Assembly: GCF_016629565.1 (NCBI RefSeq)
Contig: NZ_AP023057.1
Location: 682,001-746,000, forward strand
Source: Nitratiruptor sp. YY08-10
GTDB taxonomy: Bacteria > Campylobacterota > Campylobacteria > Campylobacterales > Nitratiruptoraceae
Length of the DNA stretch: 64,000 nucleotides
Reading direction: 5' to 3'
Under the pieces are notes generated by a model. The model searched no databases. It saw only the letters and a program-made list of their open reading frames with translations, and had not been told where the DNA came from. Position 1 is the stretch's first letter; each line of letters begins with the position of its first letter. Shown here one piece after another: positions 8,292-18,347 of this stretch. The position numbers and the translations under genes are program-made.

Positions 8292-9348
8292 TGTACACTC
8301 CTAATAATCTATTGATATCGTTATATAAGCCAAGTCCCATAAGTCCGATAAGAAAAATCCATCCAGCAAGTGTGATTTTATAAAGCATCTCTTCACTTGG
8401 TGCATGTTTTGTGATCATTTCATACAGATTGATCATAATATGACCACCATCAAGAGCCGGAATTGGTAAAAGATTTAAAATGCCAAGGTTTACTGAGATC
8501 AATGCTGTAAAACTCAGAAGCGCTACTAAACCTGCCTGACTCGCTTTTGCTGTTACATCCATAATGGTGAGTACCCCACCGATCTCTTTTGGCGAGACAA
8601 CCCCTTCGATCATCTTCTCTATACCCAAAAGAATGAATTTACCAGCTTCTATCGTTTTATCATAGGCCACTTGTATCGCTTCAAAAAAAGAGTAGTGTAC
8701 TTTTATATAGGCATTTGCCGGTGCGATGCCAATCATTGGGCGCTGTACCTCTTCGCCAAAAATATTTTTTGTTTTCATGATTTTGGGCTGTAAAATGACA
8801 ATCTCTTTTTTGCCATTACGATCAATAAGGAGTTTGAGTGGCGAATGAGAATGAGCGATGATGCTACTTAAATCTTCCCATGTTTTAATCTTTTGTCCAT
8901 TGATGGCGAGGATCATATCTCCCTTTTGCAGATGTGCTTTGGATGCTGGAGAGTCTGGCAGGACTTGACCCACTTTTGGCGCTAGCACATCATATCCGCT
9001 TAATGCGATATAGAGATAGAGTAAGAAAGCAAGAAAAAAGTTTGCAAAAGGGCCAGCGAAGAGGATGATGATTCTTTGCCACGGTTTTTTCATAGTATAG
9101 CTATCCGGATCGCTGCTTTTGGCTGTTGGATCGGTATCGTCTTGCCCTTTCATCTTGACATATCCACCCAAAGGAATGGCGCTGATTGCCCACTCGGTAC
9201 CACAGCACCACTTTTTAGCTAGCACTGGTCCAAAACCGATGCTAAATCGCTCTACTGCTACACCAAAAAATCTAGCTGCTAAAAAGTGACCCAGTTCATG
9301 AAAAAAGATGAGAAATGATAAGACGAGTAAACTGACTAAAAAACCCAT
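8284..9348 (-). CDS. rseP: Site-2 zinc metalloprotease RseP
   Basis: An intramembrane protease of 354 residues (M50). The zinc-binding HELGH motif lies in the first membrane helix and the third ligand in LLPIPALDGGH near the C terminus. A PDZ domain (VLPDSPASKAHLQKGDMILAI region) lies between them. Family members cleave anti-sigma factors or remnant signal peptides in the membrane. Its start overlaps the pgsA stop (TAATG), so the genes are coupled. A second, smaller M50 protease is encoded at 20622-21317. Confidence 0.93.
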   Translation of the reverse strand: MGFLVSLLVLSFLIFFHELGHFLAARFFGVAVERFSIGFGPVLAKKWCCGTEWAISAIPLGGYVKMKGQDDTDPTAKSSDPDSYTMKKPWQRIIILFAGPFANFFLAFLLYLYIALSGYDVLAPKVGQVLPDSPASKAHLQKGDMILAINGQKIKTWEDLSSIIAHSHSPLKLLIDRNGKKEIVILQPKIMKTKNIFGEEVQRPMIGIAPANAYIKVHYSFFEAIQVAYDKTIEAGKFILLGIEKMIEGVVSPKEIGGVLTIMDVTAKASQAGLVALLSFTALISVNLGILNLLPIPALDGGHIMINLYEMITKHAPSEEMLYKITLAGWIFLIGLMGLGLYNDINRLLGVYSG

Positions 9349-9875
9349 TATTGTAAATACTCCTTGATATATTCATATCCGCTATAAAGCGTGATGATGA
9401 CTGCAAGCCAAAGTAGGAGTACGCCTCCTGGCCAGTTCATGATCAAAAATCCAATAGCGATCATCTGCATGATCGTTTTTATTTTTCCCAAAAAGGATGC
9501 TGCAATCTCTTTTCCGCTTCCTGCAGCCGAGACCCGAAGACCTGTAATGAAAAACTCTCTTGTCAAGATGAGATAGACTGCCCAGGGATCAGCTCTGTCA
9601 AGAACCATCAATCCCAAAAAACCGGCCAATGTGAGCATTTTGTCAGCTAAAGGATCAAGAATTTTTCCAAGTTCAGTGATCTGGTTGAAGCTTCGGGCGA
9701 TATATCCATCAAAAAAGTCTGTAATACTTGCTAAAACAAATAAAAAAGCGGCCCAGAAGTCAAGCCATGAGGGATGGATGTGTGCAAAAAGGGACAGATC
9801 TCTATTGACAAGGAGCATAAACATCAGTGGTGCTATGCATAATCGTATAAAAGCTAAAATATTTGGGATATTCAT
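9348..9875 (-). CDS. pgsA: CDP-diacylglycerol-glycerol-3-phosphate phosphatidyltransferase
   Basis: An integral membrane enzyme of 175 residues that makes phosphatidylglycerol phosphate from CDP-diacylglycerol and glycerol-3-phosphate. It carries the CDP-alcohol phosphotransferase signature DFFDGYIAR...G..LDPLADK (Asp ligands for Mg2+). Several hydrophobic helices follow. It starts at the stop of the upstream SDR gene (TGATG) and is coupled to rseP in the same way. Confidence 0.93.
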   Translation of the reverse strand: MNIPNILAFIRLCIAPLMFMLLVNRDLSLFAHIHPSWLDFWAAFLFVLASITDFFDGYIARSFNQITELGKILDPLADKMLTLAGFLGLMVLDRADPWAVYLILTREFFITGLRVSAAGSGKEIAASFLGKIKTIMQMIAIGFLIMNWPGGVLLLWLAVIITLYSGYEYIKEYLQ

Positions 9876-10639
9876 CAGCTGAAACTTGTTCCTCCATCCA
9901 CTACGATTGTTTGCCCCGTAATCCAGCTGGCATCATCTGTGCACAAAAACCAGCAAGCACCTGCGAGATCTTCCGGTCTTCCCATGCGTTTAAGCGGACT
10001 TCTTGCCACAGTTTCCGCTTTTACCTCTTCATAGTTTGGGAAAGCTCTTAAGGCATCCGTGTCTATTGGACCGCCACTGACTGCATTGACACGGATATTT
10101 TTCTCACCAAGTTCATGGGCCGCATATTTGACCATGGTTTCGACTGCTGCTTTACTGCTGCCATGACCGGCGTAGTTTGGAGTATAGACGAGGTTTCCGG
10201 TTGAACTCATTGAGATTATCACTCCACCACCAACTTTTTCCATTCTTTTTGCAGCTTCTTGCGCGCCTACAACAAAGGCCAAAACAGTTGCAGTATAGAT
10301 ATTGTTCAGTCCTTTTGGTTTGAGGCGCATAAAGGGTCCAAAACCGCCGACGACAGGTCGACCAGAAATGATGGCGTTGGATATAAAAAAATCGACTCTT
10401 TCAAAATCTTCGTCGATTTTTTTGAATAACTCTTTATATTCGTTTGGTTCTAAAATATTGAGGGGGTACGCTTTTGCCTTGATGCCATATTTGTCACTTA
10501 TCTCTTTTGCCAATGTGTTTGCAAGCTCTTCATTGGAGTTATAGGTAAAGGCGACATTGACTCCTTCTTTTGCAAATCTCTCAACAATAGCTCGTCCGAT
10601 TCCTCGTGTTCCCCCGCTGATGACAAGTGTTTTGCTCAT
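9875..10639 (-). CDS. SDR oxidoreductase resembling enoyl-ACP reductase FabL
   Basis: A 254-residue Rossmann-fold reductase with the cofactor motif SGGTRGIG at the N terminus. The catalytic pair is Tyr-x6-Lys ([11 protein letters not shown]) instead of the classical Tyr-x3-Lys; this, together with [18 protein letters not shown], matches the Bacillus FabL (enoyl-ACP reductase III) type. It would reduce trans-2-enoyl-ACP in fatty acid elongation. An SDR occupies the same position after dapA in Campylobacter. Overlap with dapA is 4 bases. Function as the main enoyl reductase is inferred; no fabI lies in this window for comparison. Confidence 0.82.
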   Translation of the reverse strand: MSKTLVISGGTRGIGRAIVERFAKEGVNVAFTYNSNEELANTLAKEISDKYGIKAKAYPLNILEPNEYKELFKKIDEDFERVDFFISNAIISGRPVVGGFGPFMRLKPKGLNNIYTATVLAFVVGAQEAAKRMEKVGGGVIISMSSTGNLVYTPNYAGHGSSKAAVETMVKYAAHELGEKNIRVNAVSGGPIDTDALRAFPNYEEVKAETVARSPLKRMGRPEDLAGACWFLCTDDASWITGQTIVVDGGTSFS

Positions 10640-11523
10640 GATACGACCTCATATTTTGCTAATGTTTTTTCGATAAGTCTCATATGCTCTTTGCTCGGTT
10701 CCACAAGTGGCAAACGGTATTCAAGGGTATCGATGAGACCTGCTATGTACATTGCCGCTTTGATAGGAATAGGGTTGGATTCACAAAAGAGGGCCTTATT
10801 GATATCAAAAAGTTCGTCGTTGACCATTTTTGCCGTATCAAACTGTCCAGCGAGTCCTGCATGCACAAGCATTGCGATTTTATCCGGTAAAAGGTTCGCT
10901 GTTACGGAAATGACTCCCATTCCGCCGTTTGCTATGATAGGGTAGTTGATTGCATCATCGCCGCTGATGACATAGAGTTCCGACCGTTTTGCAAGAAGTT
11001 CGACACATCGCTCAATCGATCCAGTTGCTTCTTTTACGCCATAAATGTTGTCCACATCATCAAAAAGGCGAAAAACCGTTTCAGGCTGAATGTCGACTCC
11101 CGTTCTACCTGGAACATTGTATAAAAGTACCGGGATGTCTACCGATTCGGCTAATGCTTTGTAATGCTGATACAGACCTTCTTGGGTGGGTTTGTTATAG
11201 TAGGGGCTGACACTCAAAATGGCATCCGCTCCAGCCTTCTGTGCAAACTGGGCCAGATCGATCGCTTCATGGGTTGCATTGCTTCCAGCACCTGCCATCA
11301 CTTTTGTGGATGTTCCTTTGCACACTTCAACAGCTATTTCAATACATCGTTTATGCTCAGCATGGCTGAGAGTTGCGCTCTCTCCGGTCGTACCTACCGG
11401 CACCACTGCATCGATTGCATTGTCGATCTGCCTTTGGATGAGTCTTGCATATGTCTCTTCATCCAATTGTCCATTGCGAAACGGGGTGATGAGTGCGGTC
11501 ATCGCTCCTTTTACTTTTTCCAT
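10636..11523 (-). CDS. dapA: 4-hydroxy-tetrahydrodipicolinate synthase
   Basis: DapA condenses pyruvate and aspartate semialdehyde, the first committed step to diaminopimelate and lysine. The 295-residue protein shows GTTGES near residue 45, the catalytic Tyr in [10 protein letters not shown], the Schiff-base Lys in GVKEATGS, and SGDDA. I use the ATG at 11523, spaced 6-7 bases from AAGGA and overlapping the upstream stop as TGATG, rather than a TTG one codon earlier. Confidence 0.95.
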   Translation of the reverse strand: MEKVKGAMTALITPFRNGQLDEETYARLIQRQIDNAIDAVVPVGTTGESATLSHAEHKRCIEIAVEVCKGTSTKVMAGAGSNATHEAIDLAQFAQKAGADAILSVSPYYNKPTQEGLYQHYKALAESVDIPVLLYNVPGRTGVDIQPETVFRLFDDVDNIYGVKEATGSIERCVELLAKRSELYVISGDDAINYPIIANGGMGVISVTANLLPDKIAMLVHAGLAGQFDTAKMVNDELFDINKALFCESNPIPIKAAMYIAGLIDTLEYRLPLVEPSKEHMRLIEKTLAKYEVVS

Positions 11524-12821
11524 CAATCTTCCTTTCTCATAATCACGGTAGTCGAGTTTTTCTTTATGAAATATTTTTTAGCTACATCACTCAAATCTTG
11601 GGTTTTCAATTTGTCGATATTCTCTTCGTAATGCAGTAACGGTTCGATATTGCCTCTGGCAAAATAGGCACCGAAAAGGTCTGCCACATTGCTAGAATTT
11701 TCCAGTGAAAAGATAAAATCGGCTTTTGTATTAATTTTGATTTTGTCCAGTTCGCTTTTTTTGATATTGCCTTTTTTAATTTTTTCAATTTCGCGCCATA
11801 TCTCTTTTTCAATCTGTTCAGCCGTAACTCCTGGATTTGCTACAGCCAAAAAGAGAAAAATACCTGGATCTTTATTTTCCATATTGTAGCCGTATATTTG
11901 ATTGACCATCTTTTTTTCATCTACCAATTTTTTATAGAGCCTACTACTTTTGCCGCTGCTTAAAAGCTCGCTTATGGCACTTAATGCCACCTGTTCTTTG
12001 TCTTCAAAGTTTGGAATATGAAAAGCGATGGCAATCATCTGGGTTTGAACATCTCGCTGGATATAAACCCTTTTGGGCCCATCTTGAGGTGGCTCGACCT
12101 GATGGACCTTTGGAATATCGCAACAGTTTTTTATGTGTTCAAAATGTTTTTTTGCCAAAGCAAAAACTTCATCTTTATTGATGTCCCCAGCGACGATTAT
12201 GATGGCGTTTTTTGGCTGATAGTATCTTTTATGAAACGCTCTTATATCTTCAATGCTCCAGTTTTGGATATCTTTCATAAATCCAATCGGCGTCCAGTGG
12301 TAAGGGTGGTAAATGTATGTATTGTTGAAAAGTCTAAAATAGAGATATCCTGTGGGATTGTTGTCTGTTCGCCACCTTCGCTCTTCTGCTACAACTTCGC
12401 GCTCAGTCAAAAACTCTTTTTCATCAAGTTTCAGATTTTCCATAAGTTCGCTAAAAAGCCAAAGAGATTTGTCCAGGTGCTCTTTTGCACTTTTGATAAA
12501 GTAGTGGGTGTAGTCAAATCCGGTGGAAGCGTTATCCACTCCACCAAAGCTTTTGACGATCTCATCAAACTCACCGGCTTTTAGGTGTTTGGTGGATTTG
12601 AAATTAAGGTGTTCAAGCATATGGGCGATCCCGCTTTTTCCCATCACTTCGTTTCTACTGCCAACTTTATAAAAGATATCAGTGGTGATAACACCGCTTC
12701 CCTTTTTCATAGGAATAGCCACTACTTTGAGGCCGTTTTTGAGTGTCGTTTCATAATATTTGGGTAAACTGCTTGCCATCAATCCTCCAATGATCAAAAA
12801 TAGAACAAGAATTTTTTTCAT
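11523..12821 (-). CDS. M16 family zinc peptidase, exported
   Basis: A 432-residue peptidase with an N-terminal signal peptide ([16 protein letters not shown]) and the inverted zinc motif HMLEH near residue 67, with the third ligand Glu in the [11 protein letters not shown] segment. It has the size of a single-unit M16B (PqqL/processing-peptidase-like) protein and probably acts in the periplasm. It is cotranscribed between pyrD (4-base overlap) and dapA, the same order as in Campylobacter. The substrate is unknown. Confidence 0.9.
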   Translation of the reverse strand: MKKILVLFLIIGGLMASSLPKYYETTLKNGLKVVAIPMKKGSGVITTDIFYKVGSRNEVMGKSGIAHMLEHLNFKSTKHLKAGEFDEIVKSFGGVDNASTGFDYTHYFIKSAKEHLDKSLWLFSELMENLKLDEKEFLTEREVVAEERRWRTDNNPTGYLYFRLFNNTYIYHPYHWTPIGFMKDIQNWSIEDIRAFHKRYYQPKNAIIIVAGDINKDEVFALAKKHFEHIKNCCDIPKVHQVEPPQDGPKRVYIQRDVQTQMIAIAFHIPNFEDKEQVALSAISELLSSGKSSRLYKKLVDEKKMVNQIYGYNMENKDPGIFLFLAVANPGVTAEQIEKEIWREIEKIKKGNIKKSELDKIKINTKADFIFSLENSSNVADLFGAYFARGNIEPLLHYEENIDKLKTQDLSDVAKKYFIKKNSTTVIMRKED

Positions 12822-13873
12822 CGTATATCGATTCCTATTGCTTCAGAGATGTGTGTAAAACCATCTTTTTTCAGATACTCAATGAGCCCCTCGTTGATAC
12901 TTTTTACCAATCCCGGTCCTCCGTAGATAAAGGATGTGTAAATTTGCAAAAGTGTGGCTCCATGTCGTATTCTTCGGTAGGCTTCTTCTGCACTGTCGAT
13001 GCCTCCAACACTGATAAGAACTGTTTTACCGAAAAGCTCCTTTGCAACCGCTTTAAAAATAGCAAAACTTTTCTCTTTGATCACTTTTCCGCTGATTCCG
13101 CCAAAATCTTTTGCACCTCGCAAAAGGGAGTAATCGATGGAGGTATTTGTTGCGATTATCCCTGCTGCTCCTGCTTCAACAGCGCTGCTACAAAGAGATA
13201 CGGCCTGATCTTCGCTCATATCGGGTGCAATTTTAAGCAAGATTGGAGTATCGGTAAGCTCTTTTGCCATGGAAAAAAGCTCTTTGATGAAGGATTCGTT
13301 TTGCAAGTCCCGAAGGCCCAGTGTATTTGGACTAGAGATGTTGATGACGAGATAGTCTGCCAAAGTGTGAAATGTTGTAATTAAAAACTTATAATCATCA
13401 AGGGCATTTTCTTCGGGTGTTGTTTTGTTTTTGCCGATATTGACACCGATAGGAAAGGGGGCAGGGGATATTCTTTCAATTCTATCCTTGATTACTTCGG
13501 CTCCGTCGTTATTAAACCCCATAGCATTTTGGATGGCTTCTTGTTTGACATAACGAAAGAGCCTTGGTTTTGGATTGCCGCTTTGCGGTTTTGGTGTGAC
13601 GGTGCCAACTTCCACATACCCAAATCCAAGGGCATGGAGCGTTTTTGCCATTGTGGCGTTTTTGTCAAACCCTGCAGCAATCCCCAAAGGATTGTAAAAA
13701 CTTTTTCCAAAAAGTTCTTGGGTAAGTATAGGGTCTTTGATCAAATATGTTTCTTGCAATCTGTTTAGGATAAACGGGAAAAATGAAGCGAGTTCAAATG
13801 CTGTTTCTGCTATATGATGAGCCGTTTCAGGGTCGAATCGAAAAAGGATTTTTTTGATACTTTCGTAATCCAT
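12818..13873 (-). CDS. pyrD: Dihydroorotate dehydrogenase (quinone)
   Basis: Class 2 PyrD oxidises dihydroorotate to orotate with quinone as acceptor and is membrane associated. The 351-residue reading begins at the ATG at 13873 behind GGGAG; an extra upstream in-frame segment lacks a ribosome binding site. Landmarks are GIAAGFDKNA, GFGYVEVGTVTPKPQ.GNP.PR, the catalytic Ser region VINISSPNT, and ISVGGI at the FMN phosphate site. The N-terminal helical extension typical of class 2 is present. It is the first gene of the seven-gene minus operon and is divergent from trmA. Confidence 0.95.
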   Translation of the reverse strand: MDYESIKKILFRFDPETAHHIAETAFELASFFPFILNRLQETYLIKDPILTQELFGKSFYNPLGIAAGFDKNATMAKTLHALGFGYVEVGTVTPKPQSGNPKPRLFRYVKQEAIQNAMGFNNDGAEVIKDRIERISPAPFPIGVNIGKNKTTPEENALDDYKFLITTFHTLADYLVINISSPNTLGLRDLQNESFIKELFSMAKELTDTPILLKIAPDMSEDQAVSLCSSAVEAGAAGIIATNTSIDYSLLRGAKDFGGISGKVIKEKSFAIFKAVAKELFGKTVLISVGGIDSAEEAYRRIRHGATLLQIYTSFIYGGPGLVKSINEGLIEYLKKDGFTHISEAIGIDIR

Positions 13874-13934
13874 TATACTCCCGATTTTTTGGAATTTATT
13901 ATACAATAAAGCGCTATTTTTCGAAAGGAAGGCA

Positions 13935-15017
13935 ATGGAGTGTAAGTATTTTGGGATATGTGGAAGCTGCTCTTTGTATGAAGGCGGATACGAAGGGCAG
14001 TTGCAAAAAAAAGTAGATGAATTTGAAAAACTTTTTGGATTAGAGCCTGAAATTTTCCCTTCAAAACAGAGTCACTACAGAGCCCGTGCAGAATTTCGGA
14101 TTATCGATGGGGAGTATGCTATGCATAGACTCTATGAAAAGGGCTTAGTGACCATAGAAGCTTGTGAAATGGTGCTTAACTCTATTTATGAGCTGATGCC
14201 AAACCTAAGAGAAAAAATCAAGCTGAACGAGATATTAAGTAAAAAACTATATAGAGTCGATTTTTTAAGTGGTTTGAGTGGCGAATCTTTGGTGACCATG
14301 GTATATCATAGACCCATTGATGAGGCATGGAAAAATGTTGCCAGTGAGATTGCTAAAGAATTGAATATAGATATCATCGGTAGAAGCAGAGGGAAAAAAA
14401 TCGTTATAGGAAAAGAGTATATCACCAAAAAACTTCCTGTTTTTGAAAAAGAGTTTTTGTATCGTCACTATGAAGGAAGCTTTACACAGCCAAATCCATA
14501 TGTGAACATACAAATGATCGAGTGGGCTGGAAGCATCGCAAAAGATTTGCAGGGTGATTTGTTGGAGTTGTATTGTGGAGCAGGTAATTTTACATTGCCG
14601 CTTTCACGCTATTTTGAAAAAGTACTTGCGACAGAGGTGAGCAAATCCTCTATCAAGGCTGCAAAAGAGAATGCAATGCTCAATAAAATAGAAAATGTAG
14701 AGTTTGTACGACTTAGCAGTCAAGAAATGACTCAGGCATTACGAGGGGTAAGGGAATTTCGAAGGCTTAAAGAGATTGATTTAAAATCGTACAACTTTAA
14801 AACGGTGTTTGTTGATCCGCCAAGATGTGGTCTAGACGTTGATACAAGAGAACTTGTAAAAGAGTTTGATAATATTGTATATATCTCTTGCAATCCACAA
14901 ACACTCCACAGAGATTTGGAGGAACTTTCAAAAACACATACGATCCAAAAAATGGCGGTTTTTGATCAATTTCCTTATACTCCGCATTTGGAGAGCGGAG
15001 TATATCTTAGACGTTAA
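13935..15017 (+). CDS. trmA: tRNA (uracil-5-)-methyltransferase
   Basis: This 360-residue SAM-dependent enzyme makes m5U54 (ribothymidine) in the T loop of tRNA. The SAM site LLELYCGAGNFTLPLS is near residue 212. DPPRCGLD and the catalytic Cys in YISCNPQTLHRDL follow, and the catalytic base Glu is in HLESGVYL near the C terminus. The four N-terminal cysteines (C.YFGICGSCSLY) are present but there is no TRAM domain, as in TrmA rather than RlmD. AAGGA precedes the ATG. It overlaps the convergent ychF by 11 bases. Confidence 0.94.
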   Translation: MECKYFGICGSCSLYEGGYEGQLQKKVDEFEKLFGLEPEIFPSKQSHYRARAEFRIIDGEYAMHRLYEKGLVTIEACEMVLNSIYELMPNLREKIKLNEILSKKLYRVDFLSGLSGESLVTMVYHRPIDEAWKNVASEIAKELNIDIIGRSRGKKIVIGKEYITKKLPVFEKEFLYRHYEGSFTQPNPYVNIQMIEWAGSIAKDLQGDLLELYCGAGNFTLPLSRYFEKVLATEVSKSSIKAAKENAMLNKIENVEFVRLSSQEMTQALRGVREFRRLKEIDLKSYNFKTVFVDPPRCGLDVDTRELVKEFDNIVYISCNPQTLHRDLEELSKTHTIQKMAVFDQFPYTPHLESGVYLRR

Positions 15018-16104
15018 ATCGAAAATGCATCACATCGCCATCTTGGACGATGTACTCTTTTCCTTCGAGTCTCATTTTCCCAGCCTCTTTGGCTCCTTGC
15101 TCGCCGCCGTATTTGATGAAATCTTCATAGCTGATCACTTCAGCTCGAATAAATCCTTTTTCAAAATCGCCATGAATCACACCGGCTGCTTGAGGGGCAG
15201 TCCATCCTTTGTGGATGGTCCAGCTTCGAACCTCTTTGACACCTGCTGTAAAGTAACTGATGAGCCCTAGTCTATTAAATGCGGTTCGGATGATTTTATC
15301 AAGACCCGACTCTTCTACTCCCATTTCATTCAAAAGCTCTTTTGCCTCTTCATCGCTCAAGCCTACCAATTCTTCTTCCAGTTTTGCACAAAGCTTAATC
15401 ACATCGGCACCCACTTCGCTTGCATACTTTTTGACTGTTTGGACATATTCGTTGTCTTCAAGCATTCCCTCTTCATCCACATTTGCACCAAAAATGACCG
15501 GCTTTGCACTCAAAAACCGTAGTTCTTTGTTGAGTGTTTCAAACGCCTCATTTTTGTTTGCAAATGTCCGAACAGGTTTAAGCTCTTCAAGATGTTTTTT
15601 GAGTTCTTCGGCAACTTCCAAAATTGGAGCTATTTTTTTGTCTGCTTTTGCCTGTTTTTTGAGTCTTTCGATCTTCTTTTCTAATTGCTGCAAATCAGCA
15701 AATATCAGTTCTGTCTCGATGATTTCTATATCTCGGATCGGATCAACGCTACCTTCGACATGGGTAATGTTTCCATCCTCAAAACATCTGACCATATGTA
15801 AAATCATATCCGTTTCACGGATATTACTTAAAAACTGGTTCCCTAAGCCTTCCCCTTTGCTTGCTCCCTTAACAAGTCCAGCAATATCCACAAAATCGAT
15901 CGTAGAGTGCTGGATTCTTTGAGGATTGACAATTTTTGCAAGCTCTTCGAGCCTTGGATCAGGAACGGGAACAACTGCTTTGTTTGGTTCAATGGTACAG
16001 AATGGATAGTTTTGTGCTTCTGCGTTTTGTGCTTTTGTCAGCGCATTGAATGTTGTTGATTTTCCTACATTTGGAAGTCCTACGATACCGACACTTAGTC
16101 CCAT
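15007..16104 (-). CDS. ychF: YchF/OLA1 family ribosome-binding ATPase
   Basis: A TRAFAC-class P-loop protein of 365 residues. The Walker [10 protein letters not shown] is near the N terminus, [20 protein letters not shown] forms the switch II region, and the NKNE-type loop in this subfamily shifts specificity from GTP to ATP. A coiled-coil insertion follows and a TGS-like domain sits at the C terminus ([16 protein letters not shown]). The ATG at 16104 has AAGGA upstream; an 18-codon upstream extension overlaps the promoter and is rejected. It has its own promoter in addition to read-through from pepA. Confidence 0.94.
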   Translation of the reverse strand: MGLSVGIVGLPNVGKSTTFNALTKAQNAEAQNYPFCTIEPNKAVVPVPDPRLEELAKIVNPQRIQHSTIDFVDIAGLVKGASKGEGLGNQFLSNIRETDMILHMVRCFEDGNITHVEGSVDPIRDIEIIETELIFADLQQLEKKIERLKKQAKADKKIAPILEVAEELKKHLEELKPVRTFANKNEAFETLNKELRFLSAKPVIFGANVDEEGMLEDNEYVQTVKKYASEVGADVIKLCAKLEEELVGLSDEEAKELLNEMGVEESGLDKIIRTAFNRLGLISYFTAGVKEVRSWTIHKGWTAPQAAGVIHGDFEKGFIRAEVISYEDFIKYGGEQGAKEAGKMRLEGKEYIVQDGDVMHFRFNV

Positions 16105-16137
16105 GATTTTCCTTAAGAGAAGTTTAAAATTTGTGGA

Positions 16138-16165
16138 ATTATAGCACAATCGGACCAAAGGTCCG
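16138..16165 (-). promoter_or_regulatory. ychF promoter and inverted repeat
   Basis: On the minus strand a -10 box TATAAT (16143-16138) lies 34 bases before the ychF ATG. Immediately upstream is a perfect hairpin CGGACC-TTT-GGTCCG (16151-16165), which might attenuate read-through from pepA. There is no T-run. Confidence 0.45.
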
Positions 16166-16169
16166 AAAG

Positions 16170-17648
16170 TTATTTTGAAGGATGTTTTTTCAGATCTTTA
16201 TAGACAAACTCTTTTTGTAACCATTTAATGACCATTCGAACGCCTGCACCACTGGCGCCATACGGATTGTATCCCCACTCCTTTTCCACATACGCTGGAC
16301 CGGCAATATCAAGATGGAGCCATTTATCTTTGTTTTTTTCTTCGATAAATTCACTCAAAAAGAGCGCTGCAGTGATAGCACCACCATATCTAGATGTGCT
16401 GATATTGCAGATATCTGCGATTTTGGATTCAAGAAGTTTTGGCAAGTATCGATTGAACGGCAAGATGCCAGCGAGTTCACCACTACTTTTTGCAGCACCA
16501 ATCATTGATTCTATCAATGTATCATTGTGTCCCATAACACCTGTGGTGTATTCCCCAAGAGCGACAACACATGCACCAGTTAGGGTAGCCATATCGATGA
16601 TGTAGTCTGGTTCAATCTTTTCTTGGGCGTAACATAGACAATCTGCCAAAACGAGTCGTCCTTCGGCATCTGTATTTCTTACTTCAATCGTTTTTCCGTT
16701 TTTAGTTACAAGTACATCATCCGGTTTATAGGCGTTTCCTCCAACCATATTTTCTGCAAGTCCCAAAATGGCATGCACTTCTACAGGAAGTCCTAGTTTT
16801 TTGGCTGCTTTGATGATACCAAGTGCTGCGCTTGCACCGCTTTTATCGGCTTTCATTGTTACCATATAATCACTTGGCTTTAAACTGAGTCCTCCGCTAT
16901 CGTATGTCAAACCTTTTCCAACGATGGCTACTTTTGCTTTTGCATTGTCCGGTTTGTACGTGAGATGTACAAGTCTTGGAGGATTGCTACTTGCTCTTGC
17001 GACTGCTAAAAAGGCGTTCATTCCCTCTTTTTTCAAATCTTTTTCATCCAAAATCTTGATTTCGAGGTCGTTGCTATGGGCAACCTCTTTTGCAAGCTCA
17101 GCGAAAGTTTCTGGATAGATTTCATTTGGTGGTGTATTGACGATATCACGGACCATATTGGTCGCTTTTGCTACGATTTTAGCTTCGTGGATACTTTCCT
17201 TTGCTTTTTCAAGGGTAAAGTTTTTATCGCTATATTCTTCGTTTGCAAGGATGATCTTTTCCAAACCTTTGGAATCTTTTTTGCTTTTGTACTTCTTGAA
17301 TTCATAATCTCCCAAAATGGCGCCTTCAACAAAGGCTTTGATGTTTGTAATAGGGCAGTTTTGGATATAGACGCCGGCTTTTGCCGTTTTAAAATCTTTG
17401 CCTTTAAGGGTTTTGACCGCCTTGGCAGCTGCTATGCGTATCTCATCGTGATCGAGTTTGCTTCCTACGTAGATTTTTCTTTTTTCCGGTAAAAATGCAA
17501 CCTCTTCGCTGTCACCTTTAAAACCCAAAAGTTCCAGTTCTGCTTTGTCTTTAATCCATTTGTGATCAAGATTTTTATCGATCACAAATATGATCTCGAT
17601 ATCTGCCTCTATTTGGGACATTTTTTTATCAACTATTTCGCATTTCAT
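16170..17648 (-). CDS. pepA: Cytosol (leucyl) aminopeptidase
   Basis: An M17 metallo-aminopeptidase of 492 residues, a hexameric two-metal enzyme that trims N-terminal residues from peptides. The metal-binding segments VGKGLTYDSGGLSLK, MKADKSGA and the signature NTDAEGRL are intact, and the N-terminal macro-like domain is complete. It overlaps the dedA stop by 4 bases (ATGA). The dedA-pepA-ychF order is conserved in Campylobacter. Confidence 0.95.
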   Translation of the reverse strand: MKCEIVDKKMSQIEADIEIIFVIDKNLDHKWIKDKAELELLGFKGDSEEVAFLPEKRKIYVGSKLDHDEIRIAAAKAVKTLKGKDFKTAKAGVYIQNCPITNIKAFVEGAILGDYEFKKYKSKKDSKGLEKIILANEEYSDKNFTLEKAKESIHEAKIVAKATNMVRDIVNTPPNEIYPETFAELAKEVAHSNDLEIKILDEKDLKKEGMNAFLAVARASSNPPRLVHLTYKPDNAKAKVAIVGKGLTYDSGGLSLKPSDYMVTMKADKSGASAALGIIKAAKKLGLPVEVHAILGLAENMVGGNAYKPDDVLVTKNGKTIEVRNTDAEGRLVLADCLCYAQEKIEPDYIIDMATLTGACVVALGEYTTGVMGHNDTLIESMIGAAKSSGELAGILPFNRYLPKLLESKIADICNISTSRYGGAITAALFLSEFIEEKNKDKWLHLDIAGPAYVEKEWGYNPYGASGAGVRMVIKWLQKEFVYKDLKKHPSK

Positions 17649-18340
17649 GCTTTTCTCTCCTTCAATTTTTTCTCTGTGACTGTATGGAAATAGTAATAGA
17701 TGCTACCTCCAATAATCAAAGCAAATGGTAAGGCATAGTACCAATGCTCTTTTGCCCATTTGACAATTTGTAGTATCTCTTCACCAAAAATATAGGCTGG
17801 AATGATAGTCATTGCCGCCCAGATTTGGGCACTGATGAAATTGATAATCGCAAATTTTTTAGCGCTATATCGTGTCAGACCTATTGCCATAGGGATTATT
17901 GTCCTCATTCCATACAGGTATCGCTGAATAAAGATGACTGGCCAGCCATACTTTTTCAAAAGGAGATGAGCAAGGGCAAATTTGCGGCGCTGTTTGTGCA
18001 TGAGATTATGAATGTAATGCTTATTGAATCGTCCGATGTAAAAATAGATCTGATCTCCTACAAATCCTCCAAGTCCTGCTATTAATATGGAAAGCCACAG
18101 ATTCATATCTCCGGTATGACTCAAAACGCCAGCCATGACAAGACCGGTTTCACCTTCAAAAATAGACCAAACAAAAAGAATAATATATCCATACTCTTTC
18201 AGTAAATAGACAAATTTCTCTTCGAGATTGTGACCCGGGGCTTGAAAAAGCTGATATCCAAGATAGGCTATAAACAAAAAAACAAAGCCCAAAAGGGCTT
18301 GAATGAGCCAATCTCTATTTTTTACAAAAAACTGTTTCAT
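17645..18340 (-). CDS. DedA family membrane protein
   Basis: A 231-residue polytopic protein of the DedA (VTT/SNARE-associated) family, with the segment FEGETGL..AG.L in the membrane, GDQIYFYIGR, and the RF.YGMRTIIPM.IG motif containing the conserved Arg residues. Members act in lipid scrambling, undecaprenyl-phosphate recycling and proton-motive-force maintenance. I chose the ATG at 18340 behind TTAGGGA, just past the trpB stop, over a TTG 15 bases upstream. Confidence 0.9.
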   Translation of the reverse strand: MKQFFVKNRDWLIQALLGFVFLFIAYLGYQLFQAPGHNLEEKFVYLLKEYGYIILFVWSIFEGETGLVMAGVLSHTGDMNLWLSILIAGLGGFVGDQIYFYIGRFNKHYIHNLMHKQRRKFALAHLLLKKYGWPVIFIQRYLYGMRTIIPMAIGLTRYSAKKFAIINFISAQIWAAMTIIPAYIFGEEILQIVKWAKEHWYYALPFALIIGGSIYYYFHTVTEKKLKERKA

Positions 18341-18347
18341 TGTTTCC

